A stretch of 64,000 bases of DNA from Pseudanabaena sp. Chao 1811. Lineage in GTDB: Bacteria > Cyanobacteriota > Cyanobacteriia > Pseudanabaenales > Pseudanabaenaceae. The notes below the pieces were generated by a model that saw only the letters and a list, made by a program, of their open reading frames with translations, was not told the origin of the DNA and ran no database searches. The stretch lies in the NCBI RefSeq assembly GCF_027942295.1, contig NZ_CP101416.1:1759501-1823500 (forward strand), written 5' to 3'. Positions 40,959 to 51,200 of the stretch are shown piece by piece (position 1 is the stretch's first letter; each line of letters begins with the position of its first letter). A program made the translations under genes and the position numbers.

Positions 40959-42485
40959 ATGCAGGGCAATTGGCTATTACGGAAAGGGGCTTTGAGTTTT
41001 ACGATTCTCAACCTGCTAATAGCGATTGCCTATGCGATCGGCGTAAGACTAAGCCATGAATTTGCGACCTTACCAGCTACGGTAGCTTCTGTTTGGTTTC
41101 CGTCAGGAATGACATTAGCTCTAGTCTATTTACTAGGCGATCGCGTCATTTTAGGAATTATTTGCGGATCAACCTTGGCACTTGTTCCTGCTTTACTGAA
41201 AATGCAGCCGCCAATATCAGGTTTTAGTTTGATCTTGATTTTGATAGCCTGTGCTTGTGGCAATGTTCTCCAGCCAGTGGTTGCCAACTATCTGATTAAA
41301 AAGTTTGCTCGACACAAAGACATTTTTAGTCATGTTAGTACAGTAGTTTTGTACATTATGGCAGTAGTCTTTGCCCCGACAATATCGGCATTATTTGGGG
41401 TTACTAGTCTCTGCATAACTGGACTGATTCCGTGGACGAGTTATGGACTGAGTTGGATGACATGGTGGCTAGCTAGCGCTCTCCCCCACTTAATCTTTAC
41501 TCCGACCATCCTCCTATGGCAAAACATATCTTATAAAGACATTCAGCATAAAGTTGGGGAAATAGGCTTAGGACTGAGTTTGTTCTTATGTGTTAGTTGG
41601 ATTGCCTTTGTGAGTGGCTATCCTTTGGCTTATTTCTTTCTACCGATTCTCATTTGGGTCGTCTTTCGGCATGGTAGTTTTTTTGCCAGCTTATTAGTGA
41701 GTATTGTTTCCTTAATCGCAATTTTAGCCACTGCCAAAAATCACGGACTCTATATCCCCAATGAACCCAATGCTTCTCTATTACTATTGCAGTCCTTTAT
41801 GGCGGTATTTTCTCTAACATCACTAATTCTTTCGGCAGTAATTGACGAAAAAAATGCAGCCCAATTATCTCTCAAACAAGCAATGGAAAATCTCGAATCG
41901 CAAGTAATGGAGAGAACAATGGAACTGCAACATAGTGAATATCTGCTCAAACAAGCAAATTTAGAATTAGAAAAGTTGGTCAATGTTGATGGATTGACCC
42001 AAGTTGGTAATCGTCGATGTTTTGATGAACGGATGCAAATAGAGTGGGATCGACTTTGCCGAGATTCACAACCTTTATCCTTGATCTTGTTTGATATTGA
42101 CTATTTCAAACACTATAACGATTGCTATGGACATCAAATGGGTGATGATTGCTTAACGGCGATCGCTCAAACCGTCAAACATGCTTTAGCACGTCCCGCC
42201 GATGTAATTGCTCGCTATGGTGGGGAAGAGTTTGTGGTGATATTACCTAATACTAATGCGAAAGGAGCATTCATGGTTGCCGAAAAGATTCGCCTTGAGG
42301 TTACAAATTTAGACATTCCTCACCAAAAATCGGATATCAGCGATATAGTTACGATTAGTCTTGGGGTAGCGAGTGTGCTACCGAACTCTATGCAGGAACC
42401 AGCAATCCTGATTAAACAAGCTGATATTGCTCTATATCAGGCAAAACAGCAGGGGCGTAATCGATCTATAGTCTTTTTAGAATAA
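40959..42485 (+). CDS. MASE1-GGDEF diguanylate cyclase
   Basis: A 508-residue membrane protein. The first 305 residues contain about eight transmembrane helices of the MASE1 sensor type; a short coiled coil (MENLESQVMERTMELQ) follows, then a GGDEF domain with RYGGEEFVVILP (about 418-429). RPAD five residues before GGEEF matches the RxxD inhibitory site, so c-di-GMP feedback is likely. There is no EAL domain. It should make c-di-GMP at the membrane. The galT gene starts 13 bp downstream, so the two may share a transcript. AGGGGG about nine bases before the ATG serves as ribosome-binding site. Confidence 0.9.
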   Translation: MQGNWLLRKGALSFTILNLLIAIAYAIGVRLSHEFATLPATVASVWFPSGMTLALVYLLGDRVILGIICGSTLALVPALLKMQPPISGFSLILILIACACGNVLQPVVANYLIKKFARHKDIFSHVSTVVLYIMAVVFAPTISALFGVTSLCITGLIPWTSYGLSWMTWWLASALPHLIFTPTILLWQNISYKDIQHKVGEIGLGLSLFLCVSWIAFVSGYPLAYFFLPILIWVVFRHGSFFASLLVSIVSLIAILATAKNHGLYIPNEPNASLLLLQSFMAVFSLTSLILSAVIDEKNAAQLSLKQAMENLESQVMERTMELQHSEYLLKQANLELEKLVNVDGLTQVGNRRCFDERMQIEWDRLCRDSQPLSLILFDIDYFKHYNDCYGHQMGDDCLTAIAQTVKHALARPADVIARYGGEEFVVILPNTNAKGAFMVAEKIRLEVTNLDIPHQKSDISDIVTISLGVASVLPNSMQEPAILIKQADIALYQAKQQGRNRSIVFLE

Positions 42486-42498
42486 GCCGCAAACTACC

Positions 42499-43500
42499 AT
42501 GTCACATCTGCGCCAAAACGTGATTACTAAAGACTGGGTGATTTTTGCTACGGAGAGAGCTAAGCGCCCCCATGAGTTTGCGCGATCGCTAGATGAAATC
42601 CCCCCCGACTTACCCACCTACAAGCATAATTGTCCCTTTTGTCGGGGGAATGAAAATACGGCGGAACCTGAATATTTGCGTATAGAAGACGAGCATGGCT
42701 GGCGAATCAGGATTATTCCGAATAAATATCCTGCCTTGTCGCCAATAGGCGATCGCATCCGCCATAGCGAGGGAATTCATCGTGCTATTACAGGTGTAGG
42801 CTACCACGAAGTTTTGATCGAGCATCCCGATCATAATGCGACGATCGCGCTCATGCAGCTTGATGATGTGATTAATATTTTCAAAGCCTATCGCCAGCGC
42901 TATAAAGAGATTCGACAAGACAATCGCATTGAAAGCATCATTATCTTTAAAAATCATGGCGAAAGTGCTGGTACTTCCCTCGAACATCCCCATTCGCAAA
43001 TCACCGCTACCCCTGTAGTTCCTTCACAAATTCGTTATCGCCTAATCGAAGCAACTAACTATTTTGATGATATCGGTGAATGTTTATTTTGCCATACTCT
43101 TAGAGATGAGCTAGCTGCTAAGGAGCGGATTGTTTTTGAAACAGAACATTTTGTCACTTTCATGCCCTATGCAGCTCTATCTCCTTTCCATATGTGGATA
43201 TTTCCTCGCCGCCATAGTTCTTGCTTTAGCGAAACGAACGATGTTGAGCTTGCCGATCTTGCCTATAATCTCAAAACAGTTCTCGCTAAACTTTATTATG
43301 GGCTCAATAATCCTGCCTACAATTACACAATTCGCTCAATGCCAACGGACGAGAAACAGTCTGATTACTTCCATTGGTATTTAGCGATCGTGCCACGGGT
43401 TTCTAAGGCGGCGGGCTTTGAACTAGGCAGTGGCATGTATATTAATACAGCCATGCCTGAGGATAGCGCCAAGTTCCTACGAGAAGTACAAATTCCTTAG
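42499..43500 (+). CDS. galT: Galactose-1-phosphate uridylyltransferase
   Basis: A 333-residue HIT-superfamily transferase that exchanges UMP between UDP-glucose and galactose-1-phosphate. CPFCRGNE gives the zinc cysteines, and the nucleophile His lies in EHPHSQITATP. The second half has FCHTLRDEL and MPYAALSPFHMWIFPRRH. Length fits GalT. The active-site motif is HPHSQ where enteric GalT has HPHGQ. It lies 13 bp after the GGDEF gene, and the last base of its stop is followed at once by a MITE-like element (43501). Confidence 0.88.
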   Translation: MSHLRQNVITKDWVIFATERAKRPHEFARSLDEIPPDLPTYKHNCPFCRGNENTAEPEYLRIEDEHGWRIRIIPNKYPALSPIGDRIRHSEGIHRAITGVGYHEVLIEHPDHNATIALMQLDDVINIFKAYRQRYKEIRQDNRIESIIIFKNHGESAGTSLEHPHSQITATPVVPSQIRYRLIEATNYFDDIGECLFCHTLRDELAAKERIVFETEHFVTFMPYAALSPFHMWIFPRRHSSCFSETNDVELADLAYNLKTVLAKLYYGLNNPAYNYTIRSMPTDEKQSDYFHWYLAIVPRVSKAAGFELGSGMYINTAMPEDSAKFLREVQIP

Positions 43501-43625
43501 AGCGTGTTTGAGAAGTTTTTACCCCCTCTAACTCCCCCTTGGAAGGGGGAGAACTTAGACTTCCCCCCTTGGAAGGGGGGATTGAGGGGGGTAAAAGCAG
43601 AAATTTATTACTTCTCAAACACGCT
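43501..43625. mobile_element. 125-bp MITE-like element with 16-bp terminal repeats
   Basis: AGCGTGTTTGAGAAGT at the left and its exact complement ACTTCTCAAACACGCT at the right define the ends. Between are GGGGG-rich inner palindromes (TCCCCCTTGGAAGGGGGA). It abuts the galT stop. Confidence 0.8.
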
Positions 43626-43629
43626 CTTA

Positions 43630-43705
43630 ATAGCAAAAATGGGTTGTGGAAGCGCACCCCGAAGGGGTGCGCTTCCACAACCTACAAATGATTTAGGATT
43701 GCTAT
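43630..43705. repeat. Palindromic repeat, AGCAATCCTAAAT family (copy 2)
   Basis: ATAGCA and TGCTAT ends with a 19+3+19 hairpin (43642-43682; GAA loop, GCGCACCCC stem). Copy 3 at 57326 shares GGTTTGTGGAAGCGCACCCC. It lies between convergent genes, six bases from the minus gene's stop. Confidence 0.75.
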
Positions 43706-43710
43706 CTGGG

Positions 43711-45198
43711 CTAGGTACAGTAGCGATCGCGTCCCTGTTGTTTTGCTTTGTACAAGGCCTGATCTGCTTGCTCAATTAATCTATTTGCTTGACCTTCTAT
43801 CGTAGGCATCATTGAGGCAATTCCGAGGCTAATTGTGACAATTGAACTCACACTAGACTGCTGATGGGGAATTGCTAAATCCTGAACAATCTGCTGCATT
43901 CTTTGGGCTACGGAGATAGCTCCATCTAAATCCGTACTAGGAAGCAGTACCACAAATTCCTCACCACCATAGCGAGCCACCAGATCACCAGCCCGATCAA
44001 TTGCTTTGGAGATAGACTGGGCGACCCTCTCTAGGCAATCATCCCCCGCGAGATGCCCATAGTAGTCGTTATAGAACTTAAAGAAATCAAGATCAAAGAT
44101 AATTAACGAAAGCAATTGTTGTTTTCGGGCTAGTCGATTCCATTCTTCTTGGAGTCGAATATCAAAGCATCGACGGTTTGCGACCTTAGTTAATCCATCA
44201 ATATTTACTAAGGATTCGAGTTTTTGATTCGATTCTTGCAGCGCAAGTTCTATTTTCTTCCGTGCAGTAATATCGCGCACGGTAACTGCTAGCCCGTCAT
44301 CTAACTTGACGGATGCAAATTGATACCAGTAAGAATCCCCCCAAGGATAATAAAAATCTTGTTCTAAAGGTTGTCCTGTTTCCACAACTTGAACAAAGCG
44401 ATCGAACAAATCTGGCTCAATATTATTAAGGAACTTTCTCGATACTAATTTCCCAATTAGTTCTTCTTGATTGGCATTAAAGGCTCTGACAATAATGGGA
44501 TTAATCATTAAGCAACGGAAACTTTCAATGTGAGCAGTCGTAGGTTCACGTATTGACTTTAGAGCCACAATGCCATCAAGAGAACTATTTAAAATCCCGC
44601 TAAGGATATTTTCTATTTCCCTCCGTTTATTGATCTCATCCTGTAATTTGATAGTTCGATCTTCTACACGCCTTTCTAAATCGGAATTCAGTGATTCTAA
44701 TTCAGTGTAGGCTTTATATGATCGTAAAGCCGTAATAATCGCTGTAAACAGCTTTTGGGAGGTAAATTCTGTTTTAGTTTTGTAATCATCAATATCATAA
44801 TCGACAATCACCTGTCTTTCGGGTGCTTGTCCCGGTTGCCCCGTCCGTAAAATAATCCGAATTGCTCGATTCTGAAGGGTTTCGCGGATATACTTAGCAG
44901 TAATTAATCCCGCATCGTCAGATTCCATAATGACATCGAGCAATGTAACTGCAATGTCAGGATGTTTTTTCATGATCTGGCGTGCATCCGTTCCAGAATA
45001 AGCACTAAGAAACTTAAGACTCTTGTTGTCAAAACTAAAATCTTCTAATGCAAGTCTAGTGATGTTATGAATTTCTACTTCGTCATCAACGATTAGAACT
45101 TTCCAAGACTCTAGACTTTCAGACAATGTTTGATCAACTTCATCAGCAAATTCCAATTCATCTGCAATTATTAACTCATCATCAACCATTGAGAACAT
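43711..45198 (-). CDS. REC-PAS-GGDEF response regulator
   Basis: A 495-residue cytoplasmic protein. The N-terminal receiver (WKVLIVDDEVEIHNITRLAL, Asp in TLLDVIMESDDAG) is nearly the same as in the two downstream-numbered neighbours. A coiled coil, a PAS domain (about 205-330) and a GGDEF domain (RYGGEEFVVLLP, with RxxD as RAGD five residues before GGEEF) follow. Phosphorylation would control c-di-GMP synthesis. It is the leftmost of three tandem paralogues on the minus strand that end with the giant kinase, which may be their phosphodonor system. Start could also be Met4. Confidence 0.88.
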   Translation of the reverse strand: MFSMVDDELIIADELEFADEVDQTLSESLESWKVLIVDDEVEIHNITRLALEDFSFDNKSLKFLSAYSGTDARQIMKKHPDIAVTLLDVIMESDDAGLITAKYIRETLQNRAIRIILRTGQPGQAPERQVIVDYDIDDYKTKTEFTSQKLFTAIITALRSYKAYTELESLNSDLERRVEDRTIKLQDEINKRREIENILSGILNSSLDGIVALKSIREPTTAHIESFRCLMINPIIVRAFNANQEELIGKLVSRKFLNNIEPDLFDRFVQVVETGQPLEQDFYYPWGDSYWYQFASVKLDDGLAVTVRDITARKKIELALQESNQKLESLVNIDGLTKVANRRCFDIRLQEEWNRLARKQQLLSLIIFDLDFFKFYNDYYGHLAGDDCLERVAQSISKAIDRAGDLVARYGGEEFVVLLPSTDLDGAISVAQRMQQIVQDLAIPHQQSSVSSIVTISLGIASMMPTIEGQANRLIEQADQALYKAKQQGRDRYCT

Positions 45199-45267
45199 GA
45201 AGTATCTATAACTCTATAGAATTATACAGCTTCCCCAGAGAAATAGTTGACACTAAGACTGCGATTT

Positions 45268-45328
45268 AATAAGGAAGCAAATTTTTGTGACGTGGCGAAG
45301 CCACGTCACAAAAATTTGCTTCCTTATT
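45268..45328. terminator. Hairpin 29+3+29, GAA loop
   Basis: The longest perfect palindrome in the window: 29-base arms (AATAAGGAAGCAAATTTTTG at the outside) around GAA, with GGCGAAGCC at the tip. The right arm overlaps the stop codon of 45324-46577, so it is well placed as a terminator or transcript-end protector. Confidence 0.8.
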
Positions 45329-46577
45329 TTCCTGTATATCCCTTATGAAGTGGTAAATGGACTGCAAAGCAACTACCTTGACCAATCTCGCTGCTGAAAC
45401 TGACATAGCCGCCGTGGAGTTCTATAAGTTGCTGCACTAGTGCTAGCCCTAACCCTGTACCTTCATATTTGCGTGTGAGCCCTCCATCAATCTGAGTAAA
45501 TGGCTGAAATATCTGGGCTTGATGGTGAGGAGCAATCCCAATACCTGTATCAGTAACTAAAAACTGAATCCAAGGATCAGAATCCTGCTCATTTTCTATT
45601 TTCACATCTAGACTGACCTTGCCTCCCGCTGGTGTAAATTTAATGGCGTTATCTAACAAATGGACTAATACCTGTCTTAATCGTTGCTCATCCACAGCGA
45701 TCGTTGTTAAATGAGCCACTAGGCTCATCTTAAGTTGAATTTGTTTTTCCAGAGCCTTGTGTTTAACGAACTTGAGGCTAGAGCTGCACAAATCAGCGAT
45801 CGCTACGGTTGTGATATCTAGATTGAGCATGCCTGCCATGATTTTGGAGGCATCCATCATGTCGTTAATCAATTTCAGTAAATCCTTACTGCTACTTTTA
45901 ATGATTTCGAGCGCTTCCTCTTGGTTAGAATTGATTGTGCCAAAAAACTCTCCAAGTAAACATTCTGTCATTCCTAAGATCGCGTTGAGGGGGGTGCGCA
46001 ACTCATGATTCATTGTGGAGAGAAATTCATCTTTTAGTTTAGTAGATTGAATGAGTGCTGCATTAGCATGTTCTAAATTGGCATTCAATGATACTAGTAG
46101 GGTATGTGCTCGCAAAGATGTGACAATTGTTGTAAATAGCTTTTGGGAGGTCAGTTCTGTTTTTGTCTTGTAATCATCGATGTCATACTCGACGACTACT
46201 TTTTGTTCGGGTACTCGTCCCGGTTGACCTGTTCGCAAAATAATTCTGATTGCTCGATTTTGAAGGGTTTCACGGATATACTTGACGGTAATTAAACCTG
46301 CATCATCGGATTCCATAATCACATCGAGCAGAGCAATCGCAATGTCAGGATGCTCTAACATAATCTGGCGAGCTTCTATCCCAGAGTAAGCACTGAGGAA
46401 CTTGAGACTCTTGTTATGGAAGCTGAAATCTTCTAAAGCCAGTCTGGTGATCGTATGAACTTCTACTTCGTCATCAACAATTAGAACCTTCCAAGTCCCT
46501 AGACTTGGTGACGAAACTTGATCCATTTCATCAGCAAATTCTAATTCATCCACGATTGGTAGCTCATTATCGGCCAT
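45324..46577 (-). CDS. REC-fronted histidine kinase (paralogue 1)
   Basis: A 417-residue protein: receiver (about 28-150; WKVLIVDDEVEVHTITRLAL, Asp in LLDVIMES), a short linker, then HisKA (STMNHELRTPLNAI) and ATPase (DNAIKFTPAGG, VTDTGIGIAPHH, YEGTGLGLALV). It has no input domain besides the receiver and no membrane segments, so it relays a phosphoryl signal from another kinase. It shares high similarity with 46708-47967 over the full length and with 43711-45198 over the receiver. Its end lies within a 29+3+29 hairpin. Confidence 0.9.
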   Translation of the reverse strand: MADNELPIVDELEFADEMDQVSSPSLGTWKVLIVDDEVEVHTITRLALEDFSFHNKSLKFLSAYSGIEARQIMLEHPDIAIALLDVIMESDDAGLITVKYIRETLQNRAIRIILRTGQPGRVPEQKVVVEYDIDDYKTKTELTSQKLFTTIVTSLRAHTLLVSLNANLEHANAALIQSTKLKDEFLSTMNHELRTPLNAILGMTECLLGEFFGTINSNQEEALEIIKSSSKDLLKLINDMMDASKIMAGMLNLDITTVAIADLCSSSLKFVKHKALEKQIQLKMSLVAHLTTIAVDEQRLRQVLVHLLDNAIKFTPAGGKVSLDVKIENEQDSDPWIQFLVTDTGIGIAPHHQAQIFQPFTQIDGGLTRKYEGTGLGLALVQQLIELHGGYVSFSSEIGQGSCFAVHLPLHKGYTGK

Positions 46578-46707
46578 TGAGAAAATGAAGTATCTATAAA
46601 ACTATGTAGAATTATACAGCTTACCTAGAGAATTACTCTAAACTAGTCTAAATGCTAGGGGATAGATTGCCTAAGTTCTATGCAACATCAGTTAACACTT
46701 TCTAAAA

Positions 46708-47967
46708 TTAAATGATATAGAGGGATTTTTTCTGCCCCTTCAGAGGTAAACGGACTGTAAAACAACTTCCCTCACCAAGCTGGCTGGTGCAATCGACATA
46801 GCCCCCGTGGAGTTCTACGAGTTGATGGACTAACGCTAATCCTAATCCTGAGCCTTCATATTTGCGGGAGAGACCACCATCAATCTGGATAAATGGCTGA
46901 AATATTTTGTCGTGATCGCTAGGGGCAATACCAATACCTGTATCGGTAACTGAGAAATAAATCCAACTGCGCGAATTCTGCTCAGTTTTTAAGCTGACAT
47001 CCAGCCTTACCTTACCGCCAGAGGGGGTAAATTTGATGGCATTATCGAGCAAGTTGATTAATATCTGTCTCCATCGCCGCTCATCAACTTCAATAACTTC
47101 TAAATCTGGAGATAGACTCATAGAAAGTTGAATTTGCTTTTTGAGGGCTTTGAGTTGAATAAATTCTAGACAGGAGCTACATAAATTAGCGATCGCTACA
47201 GTTGTGATATCTAGCTTGAGCATACCTGCCATAATTTTGGAGACATCAAGCATGTCAGCAATCAGTTCCAGTAAATGCTCACCACTGTTTCTAATAGTCT
47301 CGAGAGCATCCTCTTGGCTCGAATTAATTGTGCCGAATAATTCTTCATGTAAGCACTCGGTCATCCCTAGAATGGCGTTGAGTGGTGTCCGTAACTCATG
47401 GCTCATATTGGCAAGAAACTCATCTTTGAGTTTAGTAGTGCGTAAGAGTTCGGCATTAGTACGTTCTAAATTGATGTTGAGAGCTTCTAAGGTGGTATAA
47501 GCCTTGTACGATCGCAAAGCCGTAATGATCGTTGTAAATAGCTTTTGGGAAGTAAATTCTGTTTTGGTTTTGTAATCATCGATATCATAATCGACCATTG
47601 CTTGGCGTTCAGGTACTTGCCCCGGTTGACCTGTGCGGAGAATAATCCGAATTGCCCGATTTTGAAGGGTTTCACGGATATATTTAGCGGTGATCAATCC
47701 TGCATCATCAGATTCCATAATCACATCCAGTAAAGTGACAGCAATGTCAGGATTTTCATCCATGATCTGACGTGCTTCTTTACCAGAATAGGCACTGAGG
47801 AACTGGAGCTTCTTGTTATCAAAGCTGAAATCTTCTAAGGCGAGGCGCGTGATGTTATGAATTTCTACTTCATCATCAACGATCAGTACTTTCCAAGACC
47901 CTAGATCCTGTGACGATGTTTGATCAATTTCTTCTTCATCTGCAAATTCTATCAAGTCATTAATCAT
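46708..47967 (-). CDS. REC-fronted histidine kinase (paralogue 2)
   Basis: A 419-residue paralogue of the preceding gene: receiver (WKVLIVDDEVEIHNITRLAL), HisKA ANMSHELRTPLNAI and ATPase (DNAIKFTPSGG, VTDTGIGIAPSD, YEGSGLGLALV). Full-length similarity, including a conserved LEFIQLKALKKQIQLSM region, shows recent duplication. Its gene is separated from the giant kinase upstream by about 310 bases on the same strand. Confidence 0.9.
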   Translation of the reverse strand: MINDLIEFADEEEIDQTSSQDLGSWKVLIVDDEVEIHNITRLALEDFSFDNKKLQFLSAYSGKEARQIMDENPDIAVTLLDVIMESDDAGLITAKYIRETLQNRAIRIILRTGQPGQVPERQAMVDYDIDDYKTKTEFTSQKLFTTIITALRSYKAYTTLEALNINLERTNAELLRTTKLKDEFLANMSHELRTPLNAILGMTECLHEELFGTINSSQEDALETIRNSGEHLLELIADMLDVSKIMAGMLKLDITTVAIANLCSSCLEFIQLKALKKQIQLSMSLSPDLEVIEVDERRWRQILINLLDNAIKFTPSGGKVRLDVSLKTEQNSRSWIYFSVTDTGIGIAPSDHDKIFQPFIQIDGGLSRKYEGSGLGLALVHQLVELHGGYVDCTSQLGEGSCFTVRLPLKGQKKSLYII

Positions 47968-48277
47968 GAACTTCTCGCCAAATCATTGAAAACATAAAGA
48001 AACATAAATATTTACTGGGATTAGACCTAGTATTTTTGTTGAAGGGGGAGTAAAGTAATACTTCTAACCATAGGACTCACCCAATAGCCCTGTAACAAAT
48101 TACAGGCTTAAAGCTTAAATACATTGTAAAGAGTTGCTTTAAAGTATTCTTTAGTCTGCTTTAGCAAACTTTTTAGCTTTGAGTCAAGAACTGTAGTTCT
48201 TGGTTTGTTAGCATAAGTCCTAAACAAAAATCCTATACTTCTCTTCCTCGCAAATTACTGTAAGTACTACATAATAA
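47968..48277. other. Intergenic region upstream of the REC triplet
   Basis: The gap holds two small palindromes, CCTGTAA-CAAA-TTACAGG near 48086 and CAAGAACT-GT-AGTTCTTG at 48185-48202, and an AT-rich promoter-like stretch. No gene is seen. Confidence 0.4.
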
Positions 48278-51200
48278 TCATAGAGGAATTTGAATGATAA
48301 ATTTAGTACCCACGCCAACTTGACTTTCACAGGTAATACTACCTTGGAGCTTTTGGGTTACAAGGTTATAAACAATGTGTAGACCCAAACCACTGCCTCC
48401 TTGCCCACGTTTAGTTGTATAAAACGGATCGAAAATTTTGCCAATGTTATCCGAAGAAATACCTTTACCATCATCACTAAATTCAAAGATGAGACGCTGA
48501 TTTTGTTCAGAAATAACAAAGAGAATTGTCCCATTGTCATTAGGATCGTAGGCGTGGATTAAGGAATTCATCACTAAGTTAGTAGTAATTTGGGAAATCA
48601 AACCCGGAAAACTGTCAAGGATGATATTGTCGGCACAATCAATTTGCACATTGATTTTTGTCCGTTTGAGTTTTGGCTGAAGATTGAGTAAAACTTCTTC
48701 AAGGTAGGCTTTGAGATTAAACGATCGCCTTTCTTCACTAGATTGATCAACGGCGACCTGCTTAAAGCTCTGAATCAGTTCGGCAGCACGATTTAAATTG
48801 GACATAACAATCATGCTGCTTTGTTGGAGGCTATCCATAAATTTTTCGAGATCAGATCGCTTCAGTGAGCCATTTTTAATCGCATTGGTAAGACTTTGAG
48901 TTTTATCGGCAATTAGGGATGCTGCTGTGACACCAATGCCAATGGGGGTATTGATTTCGTGGGCGATACCTGCGACTAGTCCTCCTAAAGCCGCCATTTT
49001 TTCGGATTCGACTAGTTCTGTTTGGGCTGCCTTGAGGTTAGTGAGAGCTTGGGATAGCTCTTGGGTGCGATCGCTCACTAGTTGTTCTAAATTTTCGTTA
49101 AAGAGCTTAAGGTTGCTATACAAACGGGCATTATTGATGGCGATCGCTGCTTGGCTAGAGAGCAGCGTCAGGACTTTGAGGCGATCAATGGTAAATGCTT
49201 CGGTAACAAGATCATTTTCGAGATAGAGAATTCCCGCAAGTTCACCTTGATTGATTAAAGGCATACATAGTAATGATTTTGGTTGATGCAGTTGAATATA
49301 GTCATCGTTGGTAAATTTGCCTTCTTGGGTGGCATTACCCAGCACAACACTTTCTAAGGTGCGGGCAACAAAATTGACGATTGAGACGGGGACAGCATTT
49401 TCCATAGAGCGAGAGCCTAGTACTTCGATTTCATCGCTACCTGCATTGCCGATTGCTTCAATTTTTAGTCCTTCTTCTCTTTCAAGGATGAGATAGCCAA
49501 CCTGCGCCCCAGCATTTTCAATCAAGATCTTCATGAGTTTAGCGAGGAGCTTTTTTAAGTCGATTTCATCGGAAAGAATTTGGAATGTCTTCACAACTGA
49601 AGCTAAATCGATTTCCATCGATCTATTTGCCATCATTGTCGTTGTACTCAGACTAGAGTAGCGATTATCAAATAACTGTGCATCTTTATGCGCAGCAAAC
49701 CTGTGACTGAAAAATTGTAAATAGTTTACTTGTAAATGCTGTACCTTGGCGATCGCACCCCAACTTTGATAGCAAGAGGAAGCATCGATAAAATAAGTTT
49801 GGGCAATTTTATCTCTACCATATTGGAGATGGAACTTACCCGCCCTCTCATTGGCTAGAGCTTCTTCTTGAATATACTCATTTTTTCTTGCCCCTTTAAT
49901 AGCGCGATCGTAGTATGCCATTGCTTCGATTTGCTTACCTAGTAATGCGTATCGTTCTGCTTCTACTAACTCATATTTATGTTGAAAGTTCATCGGACAA
50001 TGTTTTGCCCAGCGCCGCATTTTATTCTGGTTTTTAGCAACTTGCTTAAGATAAATTTGGTGGGAAGATTTCGGCAAACTTCTGCACAAGCCTAAGCAAG
50101 CAAGGGATTGATAGAAATTATGGAGGGCAAATCCATACGCACTGACAATTGATCTCGCGAAGGGTATAGCTTGTTCAAAAGCAGGGATTGCCTCTTTGTA
50201 GTCGTAGAAGAAATAATGCGACATGCCCTTAGCGGTGCAGGTATAGTAACTGGGAATTCCATTCTTTTCTGCCAAAAAAGTGGGAAGCATCTCGAACTCG
50301 TCTATAGCTGTACCAACCAGAAATGGCATATTTTCTCCTAATCCTACAAAATTGAGGGCTAGCTGATGCCAAGCTCGGTGCTGATCAACGATCTGGGGTT
50401 GTTTGATTTTATTTAATAGTAAACCATCATAATTTTGAAAATCTTGAATAACTACCCCTAGAGGATCGCCGACAAAAAAACGATGCATACAGTAAGCCGA
50501 TACACTAAAGCTAATCGCTTCATATTCTCCAAATTCAATACCGATTTGGATGGCTTGGCGTAAGTTGGGTACAGAGTCCCTGAGATGTTCTTTCCAGTGC
50601 CTCAGACAAGCTTCAAAGGCTGATATAGATAAAGAAGAACCAGCCCGAACATGATTTTGTTCGATTAATTGTAAACTAACTAAACCAATCCGATAGCTCC
50701 TTTCGATATCCTGAAAAGCAACCCAGCGAATTAATCCATAGGCTGCACCGATAATGAGTGAATCTGGTGAAACTCCATATTGAAGGATCAAATTGACAAT
50801 ACGGAGAATTACGATCCCCACGAGTAAAGGATTCAAATTAATCGCCGATGTTGCGATGGTAGTCATAATATAGACCGCCGCAATTTTGTAGGGATCGGTC
50901 ATCGCTGGTAAAGCTGTCCAATCCTTAATTCCCCGTAAGCGAGTGCGTAGTTCTGTTCGCAGCAGTTCTATCCCAACTTGCAACTCACTCGGAAAAGGTG
51001 GAATCGGCTCACCTAAACGAATGAGGATCGAATTTACGGTTGTGGGAACTTCGTGGAATTTTCTCTGGGCGGTATAGGCATTAATCTTTACCTTGTAGGA
51101 CTTAATCGTATCGAGAATATGATTGGCATGATGCATAATGCGATCGACTAAGCGATGACACTCATCAAAGTCAGTATTCAAATAGGCTGATTCTGCTGCC

